Positions 9,067 through 17,425 of a stretch of 64,000 nt of DNA are shown one piece after another; position 1 is the first letter of the stretch, and the number at the start of each line of letters is the position of its first letter. Source of the stretch: Bacteroidota bacterium. GTDB taxonomy: Bacteria; Bacteroidota; Bacteroidia; Flavobacteriales; Weeksellaceae. A model generated the notes under the pieces. The model worked only from the letters and a program-made list of their open reading frames with translations. It was not told the origin of the DNA and did not search any database. Location of the stretch: assembly GCA_023458535.1 (NCBI GenBank), contig JAEWYW010000046.1, forward strand, positions 28,421 to 92,420. Reading direction: 5' to 3'. Both the position numbers and the translations under genes were made by a program.

Positions 9067-9319
9067 TTTCAGGCTTGGCTCTTTTCTCTTCCTTTTTCAT
9101 TTTAGCCTTCTCCTTTTTTAAGGGTTTATCCTTCTTTTTAGATTTCTCTTTTGGAACTTTTAAACCCTCTTCTCTGGCTTCTGAAATTCTAATAGCGATG
9201 GCTTGTTGGCGGTCCTTTACTTTTTTTCCAGAACCACTTTTCAGTTTACCTTCTTTAAATTCAAGCATTACTTTGCCAATCTTTTCTTGAGCTTTTTTAG
9301 AATATTTCGTTTTAGCCAT
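9047..9319 (-). CDS. DUF6496 small lysine-rich protein
   Basis: A 90-residue, extremely basic protein. Residues 1-55 (TKYSKKAQEKIGKVMLEFK, a short KLKSGSGKKV loop, then DRQQAIAIRISEAR) are the DUF6496 core seen in many bacteria. Residues 55-90 are an almost pure Lys/Glu/Pro/Ala tail resembling histone H1-like tails. A nucleic-acid-binding role is a reasonable guess from composition but is not shown. It probably shares a transcript with the 156-residue gene 11 bases upstream. The plus-strand reading of the same stretch is an antisense artefact of the low-complexity tail. Confidence 0.82.
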   Translation of the reverse strand: MAKTKYSKKAQEKIGKVMLEFKEGKLKSGSGKKVKDRQQAIAIRISEAREEGLKVPKEKSKKKDKPLKKEKAKMKKEEKRAKPETKKKSK

Positions 9320-9330
9320 TTTAATTGTTT

Positions 9331-9801
9331 TTACTTTGATACAATTACCCCAATTTCATAAACGTTGGCTTGCTTCAAATATTTACTTCTTTCTCTTGAG
9401 GTTACAGATTCAAATTGATCATTTTTCAAAACAATAATTGGATCTTCCGTAATTTCAGTCTCGCCATTAGCCATGATTTTCTCTTCAGGACTGTACCCTT
9501 TTAAATCGGATTTTACTTTCTGCAGTTCATCTGCATATTCCCTAAAACCTGGATCGCTAGAGTGAATGAATTTATATTCAGCACCTGCGTGTACTGCGTA
9601 ATGTTGTTTATTTTCAATTAAATGCCCATCATTGGTGAAAAAAGGATTGTCGTTGCCATCTGTAAAACCTATCTCTTTCAATTCACCATTATGTTCTCGT
9701 GCATAATTTTCTGCATCTTCATAGCTTGCAAAACCTACATAAATAACATCATTCCCTAACTCATACTTTTTCAACCTTTCGTTTGATGAACTCATTTCCA
9801 T
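9331..9801 (-). CDS. Hypothetical protein, 156 residues
   Basis: Not recognised. A soluble, acidic protein without signal peptide or membrane segment. Residues 15-40 (NDVIYVGFASYEDAENYARE) look like a beta-alpha unit of the kind found in SPOR-like or ferredoxin-like folds, and the end (NVYEIGVIVSK) is a beta strand. The start could be the ATG at 9801 or the one two codons later. It lies 11 bases upstream of the DUF6496 gene on the same strand, suggesting co-expression. No function is proposed. Confidence 0.65.
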   Translation of the reverse strand: MEMSSSNERLKKYELGNDVIYVGFASYEDAENYAREHNGELKEIGFTDGNDNPFFTNDGHLIENKQHYAVHAGAEYKFIHSSDPGFREYADELQKVKSDLKGYSPEEKIMANGETEITEDPIIVLKNDQFESVTSRERSKYLKQANVYEIGVIVSK

Positions 9802-9894
9802 ACTTTTATCTATTTTTAAATTAATTGTTTATTTAATTACTAATTTATATTTTTTTTAGAAATTTATTTGAGAAAAAAACATTTTAGTTTTTTG

Positions 9895-9902
9895 TATATT
9901 TG
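9895..9902 (+). promoter_or_regulatory. -7 promoter box of the dipeptidyl peptidase gene
   Basis: TATATTTG matches TAnnTTTG exactly and lies 20 bases before the ATG. An upstream TTTG at 9867-9870 is 24 bp away, longer than the usual spacing. Confidence 0.6.
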
Positions 9903-9922
9903 ATGTTTTAACTCGTTCTAAA

Positions 9923-12058
9923 ATGACCAAAAATATCATTCTGACAGTAAGCTTTGCTGCTGTATTTTCTCAAACTGCCTTTGCGCAAAACATTACTTTA
10001 GACAAAATATACTCAGGATACTACCGCGGAAAAGGAATTTCGGGTATTTCATCGATGAAAAACGGTGAAAATTATCTGGTAATAGAAAAGGGCGGAATTG
10101 CTAAATATTCATATAAAACTTTTCAAAAAGATGGAAACATCGTGGATGGTAACTTCCAAAGCTATCAGTTTTCCGCAGATGAGTCTAAAATCATGCTTTT
10201 AAAGGACAGCGAACCCATTTACAGACATTCTTTTTTGGGAAAATTCGATGTGAAAGACCTCAAATCGGGCAAGATAATCAGTTTAAATGACGGAAACTTT
10301 GTACAGGAGCCAAGCTTTTCTCCTGATGGAACCAAGGTGGCTTTTATTGCAGATAATAATATGTTTTATCAGGATTTACATTCAGGTAAAATTACTCAAA
10401 TCACTACAGATGGTAAGAAAAATGCAATTATTAACGGTCTTGCAGATTGGGTTTACGAAGAAGAATTCGGTCATGCGCAACAATACGAATGGACCAAAAA
10501 TTCAGATGCCATTGTGTTCGTAAAGTCTGATGAAACTGAGGTCCCTGAAATGTATATACCGATTTATGCGAAAAATCTATATCCTAAAGAGATGAGATTT
10601 AAATATCCAAAGGCAGGTGAAAAAAACTCAGTTGTTTCCGCACAACTTTATCGCTTGGATAATGGTAAAACCATGAGTCTTGATTTAAAATCCTTCAAAA
10701 ATTATTACATCCCCAATGTTTACAAGACAGCGAAAGCTGATGAAATAATTTTAATAACTTCTGAAAGAGTACAGAACGCATCAGATATTTTAAAAGTAAA
10801 TACCAAAACAGGCGCAGTAAAAAAACTCTTTACAGAAACCGACAAAGCCTGGATAGAAACCGACAATGTGACATTGGAGTTTTTGGATGACAATTCATTT
10901 TTATGGGCGTCGGAGAGAGACGGTCACCGCCATTTATATTGGTATGACGAAGATGGAAGGCTTAAAAAGCAAGTAACCAAAGGCAATTGGGAAATCACGG
11001 ATTATTACGGATTCAACCCTAAAACTAAGGAGGTTTATGTGCAAACTACTGAAAAAGGGAGCATCAATAAAGTGATTTCTAAGATCAACATCAACAACGG
11101 TAAAAACAAAATCATTTCTAATCTTGAAGGGAATAATTCTGGAAACTTCAGCAAAAACTATCAATATTTTATAGAAACATCCTCAACAGCAGCAAAGCCC
11201 TACACTTATATTTTAAAGGATAATGATGGAAAAATCTTAAAGGAACTTCAAAATAATGATGAACAATTACAAAAACTGAAATCAGATAATTTTGTAAATA
11301 AAGAATTCATCACCATCCCCAACGATGCCGGCGATCAAATGAATGCATGGATCATAAAACCTAAAAATTTTGATCCTAACAAAAAATATCCTCTGTTCAT
11401 GTTCCAGTATTCTGGTCCAGGATCCCAAAGCGTAGCCAACTCTTGGGATAACGGCAATACCATATGGTTTGAAATGTTGGCTCAAAAAGGATATATTGTG
11501 GCTTGTGTAGATGGTAGAGGAACTGGTTTTAAAGGTGCAAAATACAAGAAAGTCACCTATCTGAATTTAGGAAAATACGAAATTGAAGATCAGATTACAG
11601 CTGCGAAATGGTTCGGTAAACAATCCTACATTGATGCATCAAGAATTGGAATTTTCGGTTGGAGTTTTGGAGGTTATATGTCGTCTTTAGCTTTAACAAA
11701 AGGTGCTGATGTTTTCAAACTAGGAATTGCAGTAGCTCCTGTTACCAATTGGAGGTATTATGATTCTGTTTATACAGAACGTTTTTTAAGAACTCCTCAG
11801 GAAAACCCAGATGGATACGATAAAAACTCACCTACGGAATATGCGCAACTCCTGAAAGGAAAATTCTTGTTAATCCATGGTACAGCAGATGACAATGTTC
11901 ATTTCCAAAACTCAATGGAATTTTCTGAAGCTTTGATTCAACATAAAAAACAGTTTGATTTTATGGCTTATCCAGATAAAAACCACTCCATTTACGGAGG
12001 GAATACAAGACCTCAACTTTACGAGAAAATGACCAATTTTATATTGGAGAATCTATAA
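9923..12058 (+). CDS. S9 family dipeptidyl peptidase IV-like protease
   Basis: A 711-residue secreted serine peptidase of the DPP-IV group, which removes N-terminal X-Pro or X-Ala dipeptides. Residues 1-21 are a signal peptide ending in TAFAQ. A beta-propeller (about 30-460) includes DWVYEEEFG, the double-glutamate motif that binds the free N-terminus in DPP-IV. The alpha/beta-hydrolase domain holds the triad: Ser581 in GWSFGGYM, Asp656 in HGTADDNVH and His688 in DKNHSIYG. The protein should act in the periplasm or at the surface. It is immediately upstream of four POT peptide transporters, which suits a pathway that trims peptides outside the inner membrane and then imports di- and tripeptides. 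It has its own -7 box and terminator. Confidence 0.93.
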   Translation: MTKNIILTVSFAAVFSQTAFAQNITLDKIYSGYYRGKGISGISSMKNGENYLVIEKGGIAKYSYKTFQKDGNIVDGNFQSYQFSADESKIMLLKDSEPIYRHSFLGKFDVKDLKSGKIISLNDGNFVQEPSFSPDGTKVAFIADNNMFYQDLHSGKITQITTDGKKNAIINGLADWVYEEEFGHAQQYEWTKNSDAIVFVKSDETEVPEMYIPIYAKNLYPKEMRFKYPKAGEKNSVVSAQLYRLDNGKTMSLDLKSFKNYYIPNVYKTAKADEIILITSERVQNASDILKVNTKTGAVKKLFTETDKAWIETDNVTLEFLDDNSFLWASERDGHRHLYWYDEDGRLKKQVTKGNWEITDYYGFNPKTKEVYVQTTEKGSINKVISKININNGKNKIISNLEGNNSGNFSKNYQYFIETSSTAAKPYTYILKDNDGKILKELQNNDEQLQKLKSDNFVNKEFITIPNDAGDQMNAWIIKPKNFDPNKKYPLFMFQYSGPGSQSVANSWDNGNTIWFEMLAQKGYIVACVDGRGTGFKGAKYKKVTYLNLGKYEIEDQITAAKWFGKQSYIDASRIGIFGWSFGGYMSSLALTKGADVFKLGIAVAPVTNWRYYDSVYTERFLRTPQENPDGYDKNSPTEYAQLLKGKFLLIHGTADDNVHFQNSMEFSEALIQHKKQFDFMAYPDKNHSIYGGNTRPQLYEKMTNFILENL

Positions 12059-12081
12059 GATTTTCTTTAAAATTTAACTCT

Positions 12082-12117
12082 AAAAATACCCTTCAAACTC
12101 TTGAAGGGTATTTTTTA
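12082..12117 (+). terminator. Intrinsic terminator after the dipeptidyl peptidase gene
   Basis: A 15-bp stem (AAAAATACCCTTCAA / TTGAAGGGTATTTTT) with the loop ACTC runs straight into a T tract. A TTG-initiated extension of the next gene would start inside this hairpin, which supports the ATG at 12212. Confidence 0.88.
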
Positions 12118-12182
12118 TTTAAATAAGATTGAATCAATAATACAATTGAAAATTATTTATTCCATCTATCAAAATAAAATAT

Positions 12183-12190
12183 TATTTTTG
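12183..12190 (+). promoter_or_regulatory. -7 promoter box of the first POT transporter
   Basis: TATTTTTG fits TAnnTTTG and lies 21 bases before the ATG at 12212, downstream of the preceding terminator. Confidence 0.5.
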
Positions 12191-12211
12191 GAAAATTCGA
12201 AATTAAACAAC

Positions 12212-13864
12212 ATGAAAGCAAAACATCCAAAAGGACTTCCCTACCTATTCTTTACGGAAATGTGGGAAAGATTTGGCTACTACCTCATCTTAGGAATATT
12301 CGTTCTATATATGATCGACCCTAAAGAAACAGGCGGACTGGCCTTCGACGACAAAAATGCCGACGATATTTTCGGAACTTTTATCGCACTTACCTACTTA
12401 ACACCTTTTTTAGGTGGTTTTTTGGCAGACAGAATATTGGGTTATGTAAAAGCAATTTACATTGGTGGAGCACTGATGGGATTGGGATACCTTGGATTGG
12501 GTATGTTTCAGGAACCAGCCATGTTTTACGCCTCTCTAGGACTAATAATTGTTGGAAATGGATTCTTTAAACCTAGCATCTCTACCCTTCTAGGGAACTT
12601 GTACACTGGTGAATACAAAGACAATAAAGATGCTGGTTATAATATATTCTATATGGGAATTAATATCGGAGCCTTTGTGTGCAATATTATTGCTGCCTTC
12701 ATGCGTAACAAATACGGCTGGGGACCAGCCTTTATGACTGCGGGCGTCGGAATGTTCATCGGTCTTTTGGTTTTTACTATGGGCAGACAACACATCCGCG
12801 AAGCCAATATACTTAAACCTAAACAAGAAGGTGACATTGGCTTATCATCAATTCTTTTAAAAGTATTTTTACCAGCTGTGGCCGCAGGAGTGGTTGGGTG
12901 GTTTATTCCTAATAATATTTTTGGAAGTGATTCTACCGACGCCTTCATTTTCGCCTGCGTACCTGTTATTATTTTTTACGTAATGTTATACGTTAATGCT
13001 AATAAAGAAGATAAAAAACCTGTGGGTGCATTGTTGGCAATTTTTGCGGTAAGCTTGATGTTTTGGGCCGTGTTTAAACAGAATGGAACCGCACTTACAA
13101 GATGGGCTAATTATTACACGGACAGAAGCGTGCCTGCAGCAGTTGAAAAGCCATTGGAAGCCATCTACCTTGTTGAAGCCAAAGATTATCAAACGAAAGA
13201 AGTTGGTGTTTATGACGATCAATATTCTGCACAAAAGGATGCGAATGGCAAGGCTCTGAAAGAACAGGGTAAAGATATTTATTTCCGAAATATCGCTCCC
13301 GAAAAAAGAGCAGAAATGGATAAAAACCCATCGGATAAGGTATATTTGTACAACACAGAACTGTTCCAGTCCATCAATCCATTTTGGGTAATTGTTCTTA
13401 CGCCAATAGTTGTAGGAGTATTTGCGATTTTAAGACGTGTAGGAAAAGAGCCGACCACACCTAGTAAAATTGTATTAGGTCTATTTATTTCTGCATTGTC
13501 CTGTTTGGTGATGGTAGGGGCTGTAATGGCAGGAAATAACGGCGAAGTAAAAGTTTCGGCATTGTGGCTGGTGGCTTCATACGGAGTAATTACTGTAGGA
13601 GAACTTTGTCTTTCACCAATGGGTTTATCAATAGTATCAAAATTGAGTCCGGCAAGAATTACTGCATTAATGATGGGCGGATTTTTCTTAGCCACTTCCA
13701 TTGGAAACAAACTATCAGGCATTTTAGCAAGTACCTGGTACAGCTACGATAATAAGATGAACTATTTCTTGGTGAATTTTGTGCTTTTAATTTTTGCAAC
13801 GATACTGGGATTATCAATCTTAAAAAGTTTGAATCGAATTTTAAAAGAAAAAGGCCTTCATTAA
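12212..13864 (+). CDS. POT/PTR family proton-coupled peptide transporter (copy 1)
   Basis: A 550-residue inner-membrane transporter of the proton-dependent oligopeptide (POT) family. The signature is at the N-terminus: EMWERFGYY, the POT form of the ExxER proton-coupling motif (ExxERF). This is followed by FLGGFLADRILGY and the PTR2 motif around GNGFFKPSISTLLG. About 12-14 hydrophobic segments are seen. An unusual soluble loop of about 100 residues (roughly 295-395, containing KEQGKDIYFRNIAPEK) separates the two halves and is absent from the other three copies. The start at 12212 gives MKAKHPKGLPYLFF, aligned with its paralogues; the longer reading begins inside a terminator. It is first in a tandem array of four. 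Confidence 0.92.
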   Translation: MKAKHPKGLPYLFFTEMWERFGYYLILGIFVLYMIDPKETGGLAFDDKNADDIFGTFIALTYLTPFLGGFLADRILGYVKAIYIGGALMGLGYLGLGMFQEPAMFYASLGLIIVGNGFFKPSISTLLGNLYTGEYKDNKDAGYNIFYMGINIGAFVCNIIAAFMRNKYGWGPAFMTAGVGMFIGLLVFTMGRQHIREANILKPKQEGDIGLSSILLKVFLPAVAAGVVGWFIPNNIFGSDSTDAFIFACVPVIIFYVMLYVNANKEDKKPVGALLAIFAVSLMFWAVFKQNGTALTRWANYYTDRSVPAAVEKPLEAIYLVEAKDYQTKEVGVYDDQYSAQKDANGKALKEQGKDIYFRNIAPEKRAEMDKNPSDKVYLYNTELFQSINPFWVIVLTPIVVGVFAILRRVGKEPTTPSKIVLGLFISALSCLVMVGAVMAGNNGEVKVSALWLVASYGVITVGELCLSPMGLSIVSKLSPARITALMMGGFFLATSIGNKLSGILASTWYSYDNKMNYFLVNFVLLIFATILGLSILKSLNRILKEKGLH

Positions 13865-13892
13865 TATGTAGAAAGTTCCAATTTTAATAACT

Positions 13893-13920
13893 AAAACATC
13901 TTCATCTGAAGGTGTTTTTT
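13893..13920 (+). terminator. Intrinsic terminator after POT copy 1
   Basis: AACATCTTC / GAAGGTGTT pairs with one G-T wobble and an ATCT loop, followed by a T run. Confidence 0.75.
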
Positions 13921-14062
13921 ATTTGCTGAATTTGAAAATTGATGAAAGAAGGGTTTAAAACACGAAAAAATCCCAATAGAATGCTCGTTTTATTTGAAAT
14001 GAAGTTTTCACAATTGAATAATTTCGGTATCTTTCGGCATCAAAATGTAAATTTTTAAATTA

Positions 14063-15817
14063 ATGGCAACGGAAACTACGCAGCAAGATTTTTACAAATC
14101 CGAGATTCTTGGACAAAGATCCGGATTGTTCGTTCTCTTTTTCACGGAAATGTGGGAACGTTTTTCATTCTACGGAATGCGTGTACTTTTAATTCAGTTT
14201 TTAACAGCAGCTGTTATTTCAGGCGATCCAAAATCGGGTTGGGCTTGGAGTGCAGAACAAGCAGGTGCGCTTTACGGAACCTATGCAATGATGCTTTATC
14301 TAACTCCTATTTTTGGAGGCATCATCGCCGATAAATACATTGGTTCCCGAATGGCAGTGATAATCGGAGCAGCAATTATGACCATTGGGCATGCCTCCAT
14401 GGCCTTCGACACGCCCACGATGTTCTTCATTGGTTTAGCCTGTTTGGTGATTGGAACCGGATTTTTCAAACCAAATATGCCTTCCATTCTCGGTGAAATG
14501 TACAAAGATCTCCCAGAGAAGAAAGATGGTGCCTATACCATTTTCTATATGGGTGTAAATGCTGGTGCCTTCTTCGGAATGATGCTTTGTGGCTACGTTG
14601 CGGAAACTCAAGGTTGGCATTGGGGCTTTGGTTTAGCAGGTATTTTCATGTTATTGGGTACACTTCAATTTGCGCTGGCAAAACCTTTAATGGGCAATCT
14701 AGGGATTTTGGATAAATCCAAAGAAGCTGTTGAAGCAAAAAAATCTGAAGATACAGACAAAAGAAATCCTTTTACAACAGTAGATTATATCTTAATAGGA
14801 ATCGTAAGTATTATTGGATTGCTGTAAGCATTTAATGACCCACTTTCCCGAAATGGAATCATTGATATGTTCGCGTGGCTGGATACATCTGCCCTAAGAG
14901 GACAGTACATCATGATTATTATCGCATTGATTCTCTTTATTTATTTAATTGTTTCTAGAATTTTAAGGTACGATAAGATTGTTCGTAACAGAATGTTTGC
15001 GGTGGTTTTACTGGCTTTCTTCCTAATCTTCTTTTTCATGAGTTTTGAGCAGGGCGCAACATCCTTGGTTTTGGTAGCTAGAGATTATATAGACCGAAGC
15101 TTGACAGGCTCCAGCTTAACGATTTTTAATATCGTAAATGCTGCATTCACACTGGTTCCTTTGGCCATTATTTCATGGGTTTTAATAAAGTTAGCGGTAA
15201 GCACATGGAAGAGGATTGCACTTTCCAACGTAATTCTTGTGCTATGTTTTGTATTGATTTGGGGCGCTGCACTGTGGATGCTGAAAAATGAATTTTCAAA
15301 AGAGGCTTCAGAAATAACAGTTTCGTGGTTCTCAACACTCAATTCATTCTTTATTATCGCATTGGCTTCTACGGTTTCTAAACTTTGGGAATCAAAATAC
15401 AACCCTTCTGCAGCATTTAAATATGGTTTCGGATTAATTTTGGTAGCAATCGGATTCTTAATTTTAGGATTGGGATCTATGGGTGTTTCTGAAGGTGTAA
15501 AAATCTCCATGATTTTCCTTGTCTTAACCTATCTATTCCACACATTGGGTGAGTTATTTATTTCACCTGTTGGTTTATCGTACGTTTCCAAATTGGTTCC
15601 TGGCAGAATGCTGGCATTCATGTTTGGAATCTGGTATCTTGCAATTGCAATTGCTCAAAAAGTAGCTGCAGTACTAGGTGGACAGGTAGAAACCATACAG
15701 CAGGAATATTCTTTGAGCCATTTCTTCTTCCTGTTTACTGCTATTCCGGCAGCAGCAGGTTTATTGGTCATCTTGCTCAACCCATTAATTAAAAAATTAA
15801 TGCACGGAATTAAATAA
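14063..15817 (+). pseudogene. POT/PTR family peptide transporter (copy 2), interrupted by an in-frame stop
   Basis: Both parts lie in one reading frame and together make a full POT transporter of about 584 codons. The only interruption is TAA at 14825-14827, codon 255. The first part (254 residues) carries EMWERFSFYGMR, GTGFFKPNMP and six hydrophobic segments. The second part continues directly from AFNDPLSRNGIIDMFAWLD into the remaining segments (GELFISPVGLSYVSKLVPG, ending LIKKLMHGIK). Because the frame is kept on both sides, this looks like a nonsense substitution rather than an indel. The DNA elsewhere in the gene is as well preserved as in its neighbours, so the event is recent, an assembly error, or the site is read through. 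An ATG at 14867 could restart the C-terminal half, but half a POT protein is unlikely to work. Confidence 0.85.
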
Positions 15818-15839
15818 TTGCCACATTAAATATCTTTTT

Positions 15840-15868
15840 ACCACTTCTTCGGAAGTGGTTTTTTTTTG
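15840..15868 (+). terminator. Intrinsic terminator with cUUCGg tetraloop after POT copy 2
   Basis: ACCACTTC / GGAAGTGGT closes on a C(TTCG)G tetraloop, an exceptionally stable hairpin loop, followed by nine T. Confidence 0.88.
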
Positions 15869-15888
15869 TGGTATCAACAAGAAAAATC

Positions 15889-15918
15889 TTGTATGGACTG
15901 CAAAAAAAACTATATTTG
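15889..15918 (+). promoter_or_regulatory. Promoter (TTG - 19 bp - TATATTTG) of POT copy 3
   Basis: TTG at 15889-15891, a 19-bp spacer and TATATTTG at 15911-15918 are a textbook Bacteroidota promoter. It gives a leader of roughly 20-25 bases before the ATG at 15948. Confidence 0.78.
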
Positions 15919-15947
15919 TCAGTTATTAACAAAACTTAACAATTTAT

Positions 15948-17342
15948 ATGGATACAGTACAAAAGAAAGGACATCCACCAGGCTTGTACCTTCTGTTCTT
16001 CACCGAAATGTGGGAGCGTTTTTCTTATTACGGAATGCGCGCCATTCTAATTCTTTATCTTACCAAAAAACTAGTTGAAGGAGGTTTAGGAATGGATGAG
16101 CAAAATGCTACTTTGCTTTACGGATATTTCACTGGTTTAGTTTACTTCACACCCCTAATCGGTGGCTGGTTGGCTGATAAATTCTTAGGGAAAAGATTAG
16201 CGATTACCATAGGTGGTATTACGATGATGATCGGTCAGTTTGTACTTTTCGGAATGAATAATATGACAGGATTGTATCTGGGTCTTTTTTTACTCATTAT
16301 AGGTAACGGATTCTTTAAACCAAACATCTCAACGTTGGTAGGAGGTTTATATGCCGATGGTGATGACCGTAGAGATTCTGCATTCTCCATTTTCTACATG
16401 GGTATTAATTTGGGAGCTCTTATTGCACCATTCATTGTGGGTTACTTTACAGATAACTTATTTGCAACAACAAACAGCGATGGTACTATTTCTTACGGGT
16501 ACCGATACGGTTTCCTTGCAGCCGGTATAGGAATGCTATTAGGACAGTTGGTATTTAACGTTTTTGGACAGAAATATTTAGGTGATTTAGGAAAAAAACC
16601 TGTGGGTGCTATTGACCAAAATTCTAACACCGAAGAACATTTACATTCTGTGAATCCTGTTACAGGTGAAGTTTTAACAAAGCCTCAGGAAAAACAAAGA
16701 ATTTCGGTAATCTTTATTTTATTCTTATTTGCTGTATTCTTTTGGGCAGGATTTGAACAAGCAGGCTCATCTCTATCGTTGTACACAGACAAATTTATTA
16801 ACAGAACGGTTTTCGGATTTGAAATTCCAACTTCTTGGTTCCAATCTGTTAATCCTATATTTATTGTAACATTAGCACCTCTATTTGCGATCTTCTGGAG
16901 CTCTAAATTAGGTAAAAAACTTTCCACACCTGTAAAAATGGGTGTTGGTATGATTATTTTAGGTATCGGTTTCTGGTTTATGCTTGGTGCCGTTGCAGAA
17001 CGTAATGCTCAAGGTGATATTGCCGATATCGCTAACAAAGCAGGTATGATGTGGCTAATTATGACATATTTATTGCATACAATAGGTGAATTATGTTTAT
17101 CTCCTGTTGGTTTATCCGTTGTGACAAAACTTTCACCACCAAAACTTGCTTCCATTTTGATGGCTGTATGGATGTTATCATCCTCAGTGGCTAACTTTAT
17201 AGGTGGATTTGTTGCTTCTGTAGTTGAAACTTTAGGCGCAGGCGAAGTATTTACTTATATTTCAGGATTCGTTATCGCTTGTGGATTATTGCTTTTACTT
17301 CTAAGCAAATACATCAGCAGAATGATGCATGGTGTAAAATAA
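15948..17342 (+). CDS. POT/PTR family proton-coupled peptide transporter (copy 3)
   Basis: A 464-residue inner-membrane di/tripeptide transporter. POT landmarks: EMWERFSYYGMRAILILYLT at residues about 17-36, LIGGWLADKFLGKR, GNGFFKPNISTLVGGLY and, in the second half, GELCLSPVGLSVVTKLSP. About 12-14 hydrophobic segments are present, with a short cytoplasmic linker near residues 215-245. It is intact, with its own consensus promoter and terminator, so this copy is expressed independently of its broken neighbour. The exact substrate range cannot be read from sequence. Confidence 0.93.
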   Translation: MDTVQKKGHPPGLYLLFFTEMWERFSYYGMRAILILYLTKKLVEGGLGMDEQNATLLYGYFTGLVYFTPLIGGWLADKFLGKRLAITIGGITMMIGQFVLFGMNNMTGLYLGLFLLIIGNGFFKPNISTLVGGLYADGDDRRDSAFSIFYMGINLGALIAPFIVGYFTDNLFATTNSDGTISYGYRYGFLAAGIGMLLGQLVFNVFGQKYLGDLGKKPVGAIDQNSNTEEHLHSVNPVTGEVLTKPQEKQRISVIFILFLFAVFFWAGFEQAGSSLSLYTDKFINRTVFGFEIPTSWFQSVNPIFIVTLAPLFAIFWSSKLGKKLSTPVKMGVGMIILGIGFWFMLGAVAERNAQGDIADIANKAGMMWLIMTYLLHTIGELCLSPVGLSVVTKLSPPKLASILMAVWMLSSSVANFIGGFVASVVETLGAGEVFTYISGFVIACGLLLLLLSKYISRMMHGVK

Positions 17343-17370
17343 CAACACCTCTGCTATATATTAAAAAAAT

Positions 17371-17402
17371 AAAAACCTCTGAAATTTCAGAGGTTTTTTT
17401 TA
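17371..17402 (+). terminator. Intrinsic terminator after POT copy 3
   Basis: AAAACCTCTGAA / TTCAGAGGTTTT is a near-perfect palindrome followed by a T run. Confidence 0.85.
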
Positions 17403-17425
17403 TACATTAGCACGTTGTTTCCTTA

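Noticed and set aside
9051..9290. 79-codon plus-strand frame rich in Phe/Ser/Leu
   Set aside because: It is the complement of the lysine-rich DUF6496 gene; the hydrophobic appearance is an artefact of AAG/AAA codons read backwards.
13279..13722. 147-codon minus-strand open frame opposite POT copy 1
   Set aside because: It lies entirely antisense to a confident transporter gene, has biased composition typical of antisense frames, and no promoter or homologous motif.
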